DNA of 64,000 nucleotides from positions 62,001-126,000 of the forward strand of contig CAZXEH010000003.1 in assembly GCA_964639885.1 (NCBI GenBank), in the 5' to 3' direction. A model generated the notes under the pieces. It was given only the letters and a program-made list of their open reading frames with translations, made no database searches and was not told where the DNA came from. Origin of the DNA: JAGNLA01 sp964639885 (GTDB taxonomy: Bacteria > Caldisericota > Caldisericia > JAAYUI01). Shown one piece after another: positions 41,959 through 51,474 of this stretch. The translations under genes and the position numbers were made by a program. How positions within the stretch are numbered: the first letter of the stretch is position 1; every line of letters begins with the position of its first letter.

Positions 41959-42943
41959 ACGCCTCCATGATCTTTGTCTCTATCTGGTTCATGATTTCAG
42001 GTTTGGTGGAAAGCATTTCCCTTGCGTTGTCGCGACCCTGTCCGAGTCTTTCGCCACCGTAGCTGAACCAGGTTCCGCTCTTTTCGATGATGTTGAGATC
42101 AACGCCCATTGAAAGAAGCTGGGATTCCCTGCTGATTCCGTAACCGAAAATCAGGTCGAAGACGCAGTTTTGATAAGGTGGGGCGACCTTGTTCTTGACG
42201 ACCTTCACCTTCACTTCTGAACCCTGAATCTTGTCTCCGTCCTTGAGCGTTTCGCCGCGTTTGACTTCAAGCCTTACGGTTGAGTAGAACTTGAGCGCCC
42301 TTCCACCTGTTGTGGTTTCAGGGTTTCCGAACATGACGCCGATCTTTTCCCTGATCTGGTTGATGAAGACGCCGCATGTCTTGCTCTTGCTCATCGCTCC
42401 TGTCAGTTTTCTCATGGCCTGGCTCATCAGCCTTGCCTGGAGACCAACGACGGCATCGCCCATCTCGCCTTCGAGTTCCGCTCTTGGGACAAGGGCTGCA
42501 ACAGAGTCGATGACAAACAGGTCGATTGCGCCTGATCTTGTCAGGATTTCGGCGATTTCAAGAGCTTGTTCGCCTGAGTCTGGCTGGGAGATGATAAGTT
42601 CCGACAGGTTAACGCCGAGTCTTTCCGCATACGACGGGTCAAGGGCGTGTTCGGCGTCGATGAAGACAGCCTTACCACCCTGTTTCTGGCATGATGCAAT
42701 TGTCGTGAGCGCAACGGTTGTCTTTCCTGAGCCTTCAGAACCGTAAATTTCGATGATTCTGCCCCTTGGCAAGCCACCAACACCCAAAGCGATGTCAAGT
42801 GACAAAATGCCGGTTGGAATCACTTCAACGGCCATTCTGCCGTGACCATCGCCAAGCTTCATGACCGTACCCTTGCCAAACTGCTTTTCAATCGAGGCAA
42901 GTGCAGACTCTAAAGCCTTGTCCTTTTCGGTGCCTTTCTCCAT
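41915..42943 (-). CDS. recA: Recombinase RecA
   Basis: ATP-dependent strand-exchange protein and SOS coprotease. 342 residues from the ATG at 42943, with GGAGG six bases upstream. Walker A is GSEGSGKTT; other signatures are IDAEHALDPSYAERLGV, LFVIDSVAALVPRAELEGEMG and INQIREKIGVMFGNPETTTGG. No intein. The ATG shares one base with the thpR stop. No LexA-type operator can be seen, because it is inside an operon. Confidence 0.98.
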   Translation of the reverse strand: MEKGTEKDKALESALASIEKQFGKGTVMKLGDGHGRMAVEVIPTGILSLDIALGVGGLPRGRIIEIYGSEGSGKTTVALTTIASCQKQGGKAVFIDAEHALDPSYAERLGVNLSELIISQPDSGEQALEIAEILTRSGAIDLFVIDSVAALVPRAELEGEMGDAVVGLQARLMSQAMRKLTGAMSKSKTCGVFINQIREKIGVMFGNPETTTGGRALKFYSTVRLEVKRGETLKDGDKIQGSEVKVKVVKNKVAPPYQNCVFDLIFGYGISRESQLLSMGVDLNIIEKSGTWFSYGGERLGQGRDNAREMLSTKPEIMNQIETKIMEAYGLSKKAEATKQGA

Positions 42944-43494
42944 CAATGTCCTCCGAGTTCTTTCCGCCAAAGCGGTGTATAGATTGACCCTGCCGGGTTG
43001 AGTTCTGATTTTATGAATTCCAGAGCAATAAAATTCTGGGTTTGCCGGAGGCTTGGCAGTGAGTCCATCGCCTCTTTCAAACCCTTGGGTTTTTCATTTT
43101 TGATGCGTGCGAGAGTGAGGTGGCCAACAAATTCCTTCTGCTCAGGGGTAAAACCGAATCCTTGCGTGATCTGGTCAATTTGCCTGGCAAGGTTTGCCAG
43201 TCTGCCGCAATCAATTCCGTACCAGACAACCCTCGGATTCGAGAGTTTTGGAAACACGCCAGCGTTTGAAAACCTGAAATCCATTGGCCCAAGCTCAAGA
43301 TTATCAAGATTTGAAGATATTTTTGGGACGATGGATTCATCGGTGTCGCCAAGGAATTTCAACGTTAGGTGGAAGTTTCCGGGTTTTGTAAAGCTTACTT
43401 CAAGACCTGATTTTTTGAGGTGTGAAACGCATGATGAAAGGAACTGCTCCGATTCCTGGGACAGCGAAAGGGCGATGAAGGTTCTAATCTTCAA
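42943..43494 (-). CDS. thpR: RNA 2',3'-cyclic phosphodiesterase (2H family, ThpR/LigT)
   Basis: 2H phosphoesterase acting on 2',3'-cyclic or 2'-5'-linked RNA ends. Both catalytic HxTx motifs are present: FHLTLKFLGD and GHLTLARIK. I take TTG 43494 (KIRTFIALSL; 183 residues) as start, since family members begin just before the RTFIA strand; a TTG at 43509 would add five residues. It overlaps the end of rimO and shares one base with recA. Its position just before recA also occurs in other genomes. Confidence 0.9.
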   Translation of the reverse strand: MKIRTFIALSLSQESEQFLSSCVSHLKKSGLEVSFTKPGNFHLTLKFLGDTDESIVPKISSNLDNLELGPMDFRFSNAGVFPKLSNPRVVWYGIDCGRLANLARQIDQITQGFGFTPEQKEFVGHLTLARIKNEKPKGLKEAMDSLPSLRQTQNFIALEFIKSELNPAGSIYTPLWRKELGGH

Positions 43495-44788
43495 CCTTCT
43501 CACCTTCAAGGTCGTATCCGTCGTATGCTGTGACCTTGACCATCACGATGTCTCCATCCTCAATGTCTTCGCCTTCAACTTTTATCGTGCAGTCGATTTC
43601 CGGTGCGTCAGCCCTTGTTCTGCCGATTGATGAGCCAACATCGCTGTAGTCGATGATAGCCTGAACGATTTTGCCAACCTTCGCTTTGTTTGCTTCAAGA
43701 ACAATGGTTTGTTCAAGCTCCATGATCTCTTTGCAGCGCAGTTCGGCGATTCCAACCGGTGGGTATTTCATGTCAAAAGCTTTTGTGCCTGGTTCTGGTG
43801 AAAACGGGAAGACTCCAAGCCTGTCGAATTTTGTTTCCTTAACGAATTCGGAAAGCTCGCCAAATTCAACTTCGGTTTCACCCGGGAATCCTGTGATCAG
43901 CGAGGTTCTTACGGTTGCATCCCTGAAATTTTTTCTGATGTTGGCAATGAGATTTGCGATGGCATCTTTGTCTGGCTTCGGCCTTGCCATGTTTTCAAGG
44001 ACAACTTTCGAGACATGCTGGATCGGGATGTCGAAATACGGGAGAACCTTTGGTGTGTTGAAGCCTTCGAGGATTTTTTGCGTGAGGTGCATTGGGTTGA
44101 GATACTGGACTCTGATCCAGTCCAAACCGTTGATTTTCGAGAGTTCGCCAAGGAGTTTTGGAAGGTCGTAGTCGAGGTCGAGGCCGACAATTGAGGTGTC
44201 CTGCGCAATGAGGATCATTTCTCTGGCGCCGTTTTCAACCAATGCTCCGGCTTCAGCCACAAGCTCTTTAAGTGGGAAACTGTGGTATGGCCCGCGAATT
44301 GAAGGGATGGTGCAGAATGTGCAGGTATGAGAACATCCTTCAGCGACACGGAGATAGGCCACATGTGGAAGGGTGAGCTGGAGTCTTGGAAGAATTGCGC
44401 CCTGAGGATAATTTCTAACCGATGAGACAAACATTTTTTCTTTGATGGCCTTTGTGGATTGATCGTTAATTCCGGTGCCAAGCCATGAATCGACCAGTGG
44501 ATAATCGGCTTTGAGCTTTTCTCCGAGCATCTGGGGCAGACAGCCGGTGACGACGATTCTTTTGATCCTGCCTTCTTTTTTCAGCTCGATTGCGTTTTCG
44601 ATGACTTCGAAGCTTTCATCCCTTGAAGATTGCAGGAAGGAGCAGGTGTTGATGAAAAGCGTGTCACATTCTTCAGGATCGAATGCGATCTCATAGCCGT
44701 CGATTGCCACCTGTGCCATGATCTGTTCAGCGTCAACCAGCGCTTTCGGGCATCCGAGGGCGATTATTGCAACGCGTTCCTTCTTCAT
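43484..44788 (-). CDS. rimO: Ribosomal protein S12 methylthiotransferase RimO
   Basis: Radical SAM enzyme adding a methylthio group to an aspartate of ribosomal protein S12. 434 residues: an N-terminal UPF0004 domain with three cluster cysteines (LGCPKALVDAE, NTCSFLQ, VTGCLPQ), a radical SAM domain with AEGCSHTCTFCTIPSIRG, and a C-terminal TRAM domain. RimO and not MiaB is supported by the ALGCPKALVD start and the IQHVSKVVLENM segment. It overlaps lon by four bases. Confidence 0.94.
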   Translation of the reverse strand: MKKERVAIIALGCPKALVDAEQIMAQVAIDGYEIAFDPEECDTLFINTCSFLQSSRDESFEVIENAIELKKEGRIKRIVVTGCLPQMLGEKLKADYPLVDSWLGTGINDQSTKAIKEKMFVSSVRNYPQGAILPRLQLTLPHVAYLRVAEGCSHTCTFCTIPSIRGPYHSFPLKELVAEAGALVENGAREMILIAQDTSIVGLDLDYDLPKLLGELSKINGLDWIRVQYLNPMHLTQKILEGFNTPKVLPYFDIPIQHVSKVVLENMARPKPDKDAIANLIANIRKNFRDATVRTSLITGFPGETEVEFGELSEFVKETKFDRLGVFPFSPEPGTKAFDMKYPPVGIAELRCKEIMELEQTIVLEANKAKVGKIVQAIIDYSDVGSSIGRTRADAPEIDCTIKVEGEDIEDGDIVMVKVTAYDGYDLEGEKVED

Positions 44789-47124
44789 CCAAGCGCCTCT
44801 TTCAGCACTTCGTCGATGGATTCCACAAACACGAAGTTCATTTCGTTTCTGATCTGCTCAGGAACCTTTGTGACATCAGGTTTGTTGTCGGCTGGAAGGA
44901 GGACTTTCCTTACACCATACCTGTGGGCTGCGAGGACTTTCTCCTTCACTCCGCCAATTGGCAGAACCTTGCCACGAAGCGTGATTTCTCCTGTCATGGC
45001 AACATCTGACCTGACCGGAACCCTTCTGATTGCCGAAACAAGCGATGTTGTGAGGGCGACGCCGGCAGACGGGCCGTCTTTTGGAGTGGCGCCTTCTGGA
45101 ACGTGGATGTGGATGTCATATTTGTCGACCTTGAAATCATCGGGGATTCCAAGTTCCGACGCATGTGACCTGACAAAAGACATTGCTGCCTGAGCCGATT
45201 CTTTCATGACATCGCCAAGTTGTCCTGTGAGGATCAGCTTCCCGCTGCCTTCCATGGTCGTAGTTTCGACGAAGAGGACTTCTCCGCCCATTTCGGTGAC
45301 GGCCAGTCCGGTTGCAACGCCGATTTCATCGCGTTTGAGGTGGGCTTCAGATTTGAAAATTGGGATGTCGAGATAGGATTCAACATCCTTTTCCTCAATC
45401 TTCACCTTTTTCCATTTTTTGCTTTCCACTTTTTTCCTGGCAAGCTTCCTCATGAGCGTGGCGATCTTGCGTTCAAGCGTTCTCAGGCCTGCCTCGCGTG
45501 TATAGTTCTTGATGATTTTGGAAATCGCTTCATCTGTAAGCTGTACATCATCCTTGCTCAGGCCGTTTGCCTCAAGCTGCTTTGGAATGAGGAAATTTTT
45601 GGAGATGAATACCTTGTCAAACTCCGTGTAGCCTGGAATGAAGATTACTTCCATTCTGTCGAATAAAGCCCTGGGGATTGTGTGGGTCACGTTTGCGGTT
45701 GTGATGAAGAGGACTTCCGAGAGATCGTACGGTATTTCGAGGTAGTGGTCAGAGAAGGTTGTGTTTTGTTCAGGATCGAGAGCCTCAAGCAGCGCTGAAG
45801 TCGGGTCACCCCTGAAGTCAACGCCGACCTTGTCGATTTCGTCAAGCAGGAAAATCGGGTTTGATGAACCGGCTGTTTTCATGCCCTGAATGATTCGACC
45901 CGGAAGAGCGCCGACATAAGTGCGCCTGTGGCCTCTGATCTCGGCTTCGTCCTTGATTCCACCCAGTGAAATCCTGACAAACTTTCTGCCCATGGCTCTG
46001 GCTACCGATTTTCCAAGGGAGGTTTTGCCAACGCCTGGGGGGCCAACAAGGCAAAGGATGGGACTTTTGACCTTTGGGGCAAGCTTTCTGACGGCAAGGA
46101 ACTCAAGAATCCTCTCCTTGACTTCCTCGAGGTCGTAGTGATCCTCGTCGAGAATTTTCTTGGACTGGGAAATGTCGATTGAATCTTCGGTCTTTATTTC
46201 CCATGGCAGGTCGAACATCCAGTCCAGGTAGTTTCTGACAACTGTTGCTTCAGCTGCCATCGGTGGCATCTTTTCGAGCTTGTCTAGCTGGTCGTTGATT
46301 GCGTCGACGACGTGCTTTGGAAGGTTCGGCCTGTCCTCGAGTTTTTTCTTGTAGTTGCCAATTTCAGAGGAGAATTCAGATGAGGATTCACCAAGCTCTT
46401 TTTGGATGGCTCGGAGCTGCTCCCTCAGGTAGAACTCTTTCTGTCCCTTGTCGATTTTGGTTTTGACTTCATTTTCGATCTTGCCCTGAAGGGTGATGAT
46501 CTCGAGCTCTTTTGAGAGCACCTCAATGACCATCTCAAGCCTGGTTTTGATCGGTTCGGTTGCAAGGATTTGCTGTTTTGCCTCAATGCTTATGTTCAGA
46601 TGGGTTGAGACTATGTCAACCAGCAGATGTGGCTCATCGATGCTGTCAAGCCCGAAAAGCATTTCTGGGACAAGTCTTTTGTTGATCTTGATGTACTCTT
46701 CAAACTTTTCCATCAGAACGCGCATGAGTGCTATGATTTCAGGTGTGACCGGAGTTTTGTCGATCAATGGAGTGACCGAGACAACGGCCATTCTGTCCAT
46801 GTCGATAAACTTGGTGATCTTCACTCTCTGCAGGCCTTCGATGATGATCCTGAGGTTTCCGTCGGGCATCTTCTGCTGAATCTGCATGATCTCGCAGCCA
46901 ACGCCGACCGTGTAGAGTTCGTTTGATGTGGGGTCGTCAATCTGTTCCGAAATTTGTGCAGTACAGACGATGAATTTGTCGGTTTCGTAAGCCTTTTCGA
47001 CTGCATTGATTGATTTTTCACGTCCAATGATGAGGGGCACCGTCATGCCCGGGAACATCACCAGGTTGCGAAGTGGAAGGAGTGGAGCCTCTTTCCTTGT
47101 CCATTTTTTTGGTTTCTGCTGCAT
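44785..47124 (-). CDS. lon: ATP-dependent protease Lon
   Basis: Cytoplasmic AAA+ serine protease degrading misfolded and regulatory proteins. 779 residues: an N-terminal substrate domain (LPLRNLVMFPGMTVPL), a helical region, an AAA+ module with GPPGVGKTSLGKSVARAMG and IFLLDEIDKVG, and a protease domain whose catalytic serine is in PKDGPSAGVALTTS and lysine in GGVKEKVLAAHR. LonA type, as it has the N-domain and no membrane segment. Between clpX and rimO in the proteostasis run. Confidence 0.97.
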   Translation of the reverse strand: MQQKPKKWTRKEAPLLPLRNLVMFPGMTVPLIIGREKSINAVEKAYETDKFIVCTAQISEQIDDPTSNELYTVGVGCEIMQIQQKMPDGNLRIIIEGLQRVKITKFIDMDRMAVVSVTPLIDKTPVTPEIIALMRVLMEKFEEYIKINKRLVPEMLFGLDSIDEPHLLVDIVSTHLNISIEAKQQILATEPIKTRLEMVIEVLSKELEIITLQGKIENEVKTKIDKGQKEFYLREQLRAIQKELGESSSEFSSEIGNYKKKLEDRPNLPKHVVDAINDQLDKLEKMPPMAAEATVVRNYLDWMFDLPWEIKTEDSIDISQSKKILDEDHYDLEEVKERILEFLAVRKLAPKVKSPILCLVGPPGVGKTSLGKSVARAMGRKFVRISLGGIKDEAEIRGHRRTYVGALPGRIIQGMKTAGSSNPIFLLDEIDKVGVDFRGDPTSALLEALDPEQNTTFSDHYLEIPYDLSEVLFITTANVTHTIPRALFDRMEVIFIPGYTEFDKVFISKNFLIPKQLEANGLSKDDVQLTDEAISKIIKNYTREAGLRTLERKIATLMRKLARKKVESKKWKKVKIEEKDVESYLDIPIFKSEAHLKRDEIGVATGLAVTEMGGEVLFVETTTMEGSGKLILTGQLGDVMKESAQAAMSFVRSHASELGIPDDFKVDKYDIHIHVPEGATPKDGPSAGVALTTSLVSAIRRVPVRSDVAMTGEITLRGKVLPIGGVKEKVLAAHRYGVRKVLLPADNKPDVTKVPEQIRNEMNFVFVESIDEVLKEALG

Positions 47125-47132
47125 TGTTTTGT

Positions 47133-48392
47133 TTACGCTATCCTTTTCAGCTCCATGACCTGTCCGTCGGAATCGATGAGTGTCGCCGGAGATTCACCCC
47201 TTGCGACCCTGTCATCGATTACACATTTGGCCACCGTTTTCAGCGATGGTACGACGTAGAGGACATCGAGCATTATCTTTTCAAATATGGAACGGAGCGC
47301 TCTTGCGCCTGTCCCGAGTTTTCTTGCACGTTCGGCAATTTCTTTCAGGGCGTCGTGTGTGACTTCGAGCTGAACGCCTTCAGATGCCAGCAGTGCTTCA
47401 TACTGTTTTACCAGTGCATTTTTTGGTTCAACGAGGATTTTTACCAGTTCGTCGGTTGTCAGTCCGGTAACGGTTGTGTGGACCGGGAATCTGCCGACGA
47501 ATTCGGGTATGAGTCCAAACTTCATGAGGTCGTCTGGTGTGATTTTTGAGAGCAGTTCAGAATCTGAAAGGTTTTCTGTTGGCTCCCTGGTGTAGCCGAC
47601 CTGTTTTTTGCCAATTCTCGATCCGACAATTTTTGGCAGGTTTTCAAACATTCCGCCAACGATGAACAGAATTTTTGTGGTGTCGATCTGGATGAATTGC
47701 TGTTGTGGATGCTTTCTTCCGCCCTGTGGCGGAACGTTGCAGACGGTTCCTTCTACCATTTTGAGGAGCGCCTGCTGGACGCCTTCACCTGAAACGTCGC
47801 GTGTGATTGACGGGCTTTCGCTCTTTCTGCCGATCTTGTCGATCTCGTCGATATAAACGATTCCAACCTGGGCTGCGTCAACGTCAAAATCAGCGTTTCG
47901 AAGCAATCCAAGCAAGACGTTTTCGACATCCTCACCTACATATCCGGCTTCTGTAAGGGTTGTTGCGTCGGCGATGGTGAAAGGGACATTCAGAATCTGA
48001 GCGAGAGTCCTTGCGATAAGGGTTTTGCCTGAACCGGTCGGGCCGATGAGCATGATGTTTGATTTTTCTATTTCAACAGCCGACTGCTTCATGCCGAGGA
48101 TTGACCGGTAGTGCTTGTAGACGGCAACCGAGATCACCTTCTTGGCGTCATGCTGGCCGATGATGTACTGATCGAGTTTCTTGTGGATTTCTGCAGGTGA
48201 CGGGATTTGGCCGATTCTCTTTTTTATGCGTTTGGAAGCGTCATCCTCAAGAACCTTTGCCGCTGCCTTGATGCAGTTTTCGCAGATGAGGGCGTTGATG
48301 CCTTCCATGCCACGAAGACCGAATCCGAGAGGTTGTCCACAAAATGAGCAGGATTGCTGTGTTTCCTGCCTGTCGCTGCCTTCGTCAGTCAT
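47133..48392 (-). CDS. clpX: ATP-dependent protease ATPase subunit ClpX
   Basis: AAA+ unfoldase that feeds substrates to ClpP. 419 residues: an N-terminal four-Cys zinc domain (CSFCGQPLGF and CENCI), Walker A GPTGSGKTLIARTLAQ, Walker B VYIDEIDKIG, GEGVQQALLKMVEGT and the sensor region of the small domain. The ClpP-binding loop region (VGSRIGKKQVG nearby) is present but its IGF motif is not obvious by eye. Overlaps the clpP 3' end by eight bases. Confidence 0.96.
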   Translation of the reverse strand: MTDEGSDRQETQQSCSFCGQPLGFGLRGMEGINALICENCIKAAAKVLEDDASKRIKKRIGQIPSPAEIHKKLDQYIIGQHDAKKVISVAVYKHYRSILGMKQSAVEIEKSNIMLIGPTGSGKTLIARTLAQILNVPFTIADATTLTEAGYVGEDVENVLLGLLRNADFDVDAAQVGIVYIDEIDKIGRKSESPSITRDVSGEGVQQALLKMVEGTVCNVPPQGGRKHPQQQFIQIDTTKILFIVGGMFENLPKIVGSRIGKKQVGYTREPTENLSDSELLSKITPDDLMKFGLIPEFVGRFPVHTTVTGLTTDELVKILVEPKNALVKQYEALLASEGVQLEVTHDALKEIAERARKLGTGARALRSIFEKIMLDVLYVVPSLKTVAKCVIDDRVARGESPATLIDSDGQVMELKRIA

Positions 48393-48984
48393 TGCTCTTA
48401 GACACCGACTCGATCACCTTGTCGGCGATGCCGTAGGCGACTGCCTCAGCTGCTGTCATGTAGTTGTCTCGTTCGGCATCGGCAAGCACCTTTTCGTACG
48501 GCTGGCCACAGTGCTTTGCTAGCAGTTCGGTGAGGGTGCGTTTGAGTCTGAGCATTTCCTTGACCTGGATTTCGACATCGGTTCCCTGACCCTGGGCGCC
48601 ACCAGCGATCTGGTGGATCATGACGCGAGAGTTTGGGAGGATGAAACGTCTGCCCTTTTCACCGGCTGCAAGCAGGAATGAACCCATTGAAGCTGCCTGA
48701 CCGATGCAGATTGTTGAAACCGGTGCAGAAACGTATTGCATGGTGTCGTAGATTGCAAGACCTGATGTGACGATTCCACCTGGGGAATTGATGTAAAGGC
48801 TGATCTCTTTTTTTGGATCGTCAGCGTCAAGGAAAAGAAGTTGTGCGATGACCGAGCTTGCAACCTGGTCATCAATCATTTCCGATGAGAGGAAAATAAT
48901 CCTGTCCTTGAGGAGTCTTGAATAGATGTCGTATTGGCGTTCGCCAACGCTGGTTTGCTCGATAACCCAGGGAATTGAGTACAT
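48385..48984 (-). CDS. clpP: ATP-dependent protease proteolytic subunit ClpP
   Basis: Serine peptidase tetradecamer partnered with ClpX. 199 residues with the nucleophile serine in GQAASMGSFLLAAG, the catalytic histidine in RVMIHQIAGGAQGQ and the aspartate in AERDNYMTAAEA; INSPGG is the oxyanion-loop strand. The N-terminus YSIPWVIEQ is slightly longer than the mature start. 12 bases after tig: the tig-clpP-clpX-lon order is common in bacteria. Confidence 0.97.
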   Translation of the reverse strand: MYSIPWVIEQTSVGERQYDIYSRLLKDRIIFLSSEMIDDQVASSVIAQLLFLDADDPKKEISLYINSPGGIVTSGLAIYDTMQYVSAPVSTICIGQAASMGSFLLAAGEKGRRFILPNSRVMIHQIAGGAQGQGTDVEIQVKEMLRLKRTLTELLAKHCGQPYEKVLADAERDNYMTAAEAVAYGIADKVIESVSKSND

Positions 48985-48996
48985 GTGCCCTCCTGA

Positions 48997-50250
48997 TTAA
49001 GAGAGCTTTACCTTACCCTCGATGGCCTCGACAGTCTTTCTCTTTCGAAGAGATTCGGCGATGTTTTCCCTGACCCTGTCAGAGTTGAGGTTTCCGGTCT
49101 GTTTTCCGGATCTCTTCATGATCTCCCGAATCTTTTCAATCTCGCTATCGATTTCTTCATCTTTGACATCGATTGACAGCTTTTCAGCGTATTCGTCAAT
49201 GATGATGTCAAGTTTGGTGTTGTTTTCAGCCTTCGGGGTGAGTTCGGCTCGAAGTTGATCTTCCGTCATTTCACGGGATTTGAGATACTGTGTCATTGTA
49301 ATGTTGCGCCTTGCCAGTTCTCTTGCCAGGGCGTTCCATTCATCCTCAACGGATGCATCAATCAGTGCTTTTGGTAGATGAATCTTTGTTTTGTCAAGGA
49401 ACGTCCTGAAGAGTTCCTGTTCTATGGCTGACTGTTTCCTGTCCTCATCCGCCCTTTCAAGTTCGGCGTCGACAGCTTTTTTGAGTGCATCAACGGTTTC
49501 AAAACCAACCGACTTTGCAAGCTCGTCGTTGAGTTCAGGCATTTTGCGTTCTTTTATCTGGCCAACAATGTATTCGATTTCGACCGGTTCGTTTGAATCA
49601 GTGAATTCGACTGTTGCTTTTCCTGTGTCGCCCTTTGATTTTCCGATCAGGTTTTTGTCAAAGCCTTTTACGAAGTCTTCTCTTCCGACCTCTACAAGCT
49701 CTTCTTTCCATCTGTCGCTGGCTCTGCCTTCATTGATGGCTGACCATTTGAAGTAGACGAAGTCTGTGTCCTTGGCCTTGCGTTCGACTGGTTCCATTGT
49801 TGCATACTGGAACATGATGCGGTCGATGGCCTGATCTTTATCTTGCTGGGTTACTTCAAACTTTGGAACCTTGATGGAAATCTTCTCAAGCTCCGGAAGT
49901 TCGAAATCAGGGACATGCTCTATCTTGATCTCAAGTTCGAGTGGGCCTTTGTCTTCAAAGCTGATGACCTTGACGCCTGGTCTTCCAACCATTCTGATGC
50001 GCTGTTCGCCAATGATTTTTTCAAAGGCCTGCGCATAGGCGATGTCAATGAAATCTTCCTTGAGGGCATCATACCCATAGTGGGAAACGAAGATGTTGAA
50101 TGGGGCTTTACCGGGTCTGAATCCGGGGATTTTGACTTTAGCAACTTTTTCTTTGTATACCTGCTCAAACCCCTGACTCACTTCATCAGGTGAGAAGGTG
50201 GCTCTCCCGATAAGTTCGGTTTGTCCACCAGGGCTCGTCTTTATTTCCAT
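48997..50250 (-). CDS. tig: Trigger factor
   Basis: Ribosome-associated chaperone and peptidyl-prolyl isomerase. 417 residues: the N-terminal ribosome-binding domain with KVKIPGFRPGKAPFNIF (the GFRxGKxP signature), an FKBP-like domain (about 150-240) and a C-terminal helical domain. AAGGA precedes the ATG. The gene begins 20-odd bases downstream of the tRNA-Gly, so the tRNA transcript probably runs into it. Confidence 0.95.
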   Translation of the reverse strand: MEIKTSPGGQTELIGRATFSPDEVSQGFEQVYKEKVAKVKIPGFRPGKAPFNIFVSHYGYDALKEDFIDIAYAQAFEKIIGEQRIRMVGRPGVKVISFEDKGPLELEIKIEHVPDFELPELEKISIKVPKFEVTQQDKDQAIDRIMFQYATMEPVERKAKDTDFVYFKWSAINEGRASDRWKEELVEVGREDFVKGFDKNLIGKSKGDTGKATVEFTDSNEPVEIEYIVGQIKERKMPELNDELAKSVGFETVDALKKAVDAELERADEDRKQSAIEQELFRTFLDKTKIHLPKALIDASVEDEWNALARELARRNITMTQYLKSREMTEDQLRAELTPKAENNTKLDIIIDEYAEKLSIDVKDEEIDSEIEKIREIMKRSGKQTGNLNSDRVRENIAESLRKRKTVEAIEGKVKLS

Positions 50251-50270
50251 TTCATTCCTTCAAAAGCAAA

Positions 50271-50345
50271 TGGAGCGGAAGACGGGATTTGAACCCGCGA
50301 CATCGACCTTGGCAAGGTCGCGCTCTACCACTGAGCTACTCCCGC
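50271..50345 (-). tRNA. tRNA-Gly (anticodon GCC)
   Basis: Cloverleaf with a seven-base acceptor stem (GCGGGAG pairing with CTTCCGC), GGTTCAAATCC T arm and anticodon GCC in loop TTGCCAA. The 3' CCA is encoded. It lies just before tig. Confidence 0.95.
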
Positions 50346-50359
50346 TCGAATTCTTAACA

Positions 50360-50443
50360 TGCGAAGGGCGGGACTTGAACCCGCAAGGGCTTGCGCCCAC
50401 TGGATCCTAAGTCCAGCGCGTCTGCCAGTTTCGCCACCCTCGC
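50360..50443 (-). tRNA. tRNA-Leu (anticodon UAG)
   Basis: Class II tRNA with a long variable arm; anticodon TAG in loop CTTAGGA, acceptor stem GCGAGGG paired with CCTTCGC. CCA is not encoded, unlike its tRNA-Gly neighbour. Confidence 0.93.
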
Positions 50444-50501
50444 ACACGCTGGAATGAATATACTGAAGACAGGTAATTTTTCAAGTGTCGTTAGTTAAGG
50501 A

Positions 50502-51461
50502 TCAGGAGGAAAGCTGATCCCAAGTGGTGTCCGACGAGAGAATGAGGCCGTCCGGCTTGTGCGCACTGATGACAAAACCCATCTCCTGAAGGTTGTATAT
50601 CGTTTGTGAACGCTGTTCAGGAATTGTCACTTTTATGAGTTTTGCACCCTTTTCGATCAATCCTTGCACAGCGTGTTCGACGAGTTTGCCCTCGATGAGC
50701 TTTTCATCCGAGAGTTTCTTAACCTCATCGATTGCTACCGATAATGTTCTGATTTCACCGAGGTTTTTGTCGTCGATTGATGATATTACGATGCCGGTGA
50801 GGGTGTTGTGGATGTAAGCGTGGAAGCATGTGACCGGATCAAACTGGCCACCGAGTTCTTCCTTCATCGAAGCAAGCCATCTCTGTCTCGGTTCACGCTC
50901 TGGAAGCTCACCCTTGGTCTGTGTGTCGCCAAGATCCGAGAGAGCGATGACAAGAGCCACTTCCGAATCATTGTCCGGTTTCCAGGGTGTGAACTGGTAG
51001 CCCTCCGGGCCTTTGATTGGTTTGAAGTCGGCTATGTCAAGATATAGGTCGGTTTGTGGGAGAACCATGAAGCCAAGATGGAACAGGGGTTCAGAGAGGT
51101 AGTCGCCACCGACGATAACGTTTGTGACTTCCATAGTTTCGATATTGTTCTTGGTTCTTGCGGTGTTGAAAAGAAATTTGATCAGACCCTTGGCGGTGTC
51201 CTTCTGATCACAATCCCTTGCAACAAGAATGCTTGTTGCCTTGACTTCCTGGTCAATGATGATGCCAGAGACGAAGCCGATCATTCGCGGGCCTGAAATG
51301 GCTGTGCAAATGATTGAGTCTTCCTTGAGGGGTTCTCTGATTTCATGAAGGATGTGTTCTGCTATGTGTTCGGGCAATCCAGCGTCAATGACTTCGCGTC
51401 TTGCGAAATCCATCAATCTTCTAGCGTTTCCCTGCCATATATTATAGGTTGTGTCTTTCAT
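50502..51461 (-). CDS. Predicted double-GNAT acetyltransferase-like protein inside a tRNA cluster
   Basis: 319 residues that I read as two GNAT-like folds. The first (about 1-150) has ATSILVARDCDQKDTAKGLI, like a CoA-binding strand and helix but without the canonical R-x-x-G-x-G/A. The second (about 160-305) has IRTLSVAIDEVKKL, VEHAVQGLIEKGAKLIKVTI and IYNLQEMGFVIS, which looks like the C-terminal half of a GNAT domain. Substrate unknown. The ATG is only 13 bases from the encoded CCA of tRNA-Lys and has no ribosome-binding site. tRNA-Leu follows 58 bases after its stop. Confidence 0.6.
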   Translation of the reverse strand: MKDTTYNIWQGNARRLMDFARREVIDAGLPEHIAEHILHEIREPLKEDSIICTAISGPRMIGFVSGIIIDQEVKATSILVARDCDQKDTAKGLIKFLFNTARTKNNIETMEVTNVIVGGDYLSEPLFHLGFMVLPQTDLYLDIADFKPIKGPEGYQFTPWKPDNDSEVALVIALSDLGDTQTKGELPEREPRQRWLASMKEELGGQFDPVTCFHAYIHNTLTGIVISSIDDKNLGEIRTLSVAIDEVKKLSDEKLIEGKLVEHAVQGLIEKGAKLIKVTIPEQRSQTIYNLQEMGFVISAHKPDGLILSSDTTWDQLSS

Positions 51462-51474
51462 CCAGTTTAGGTGA

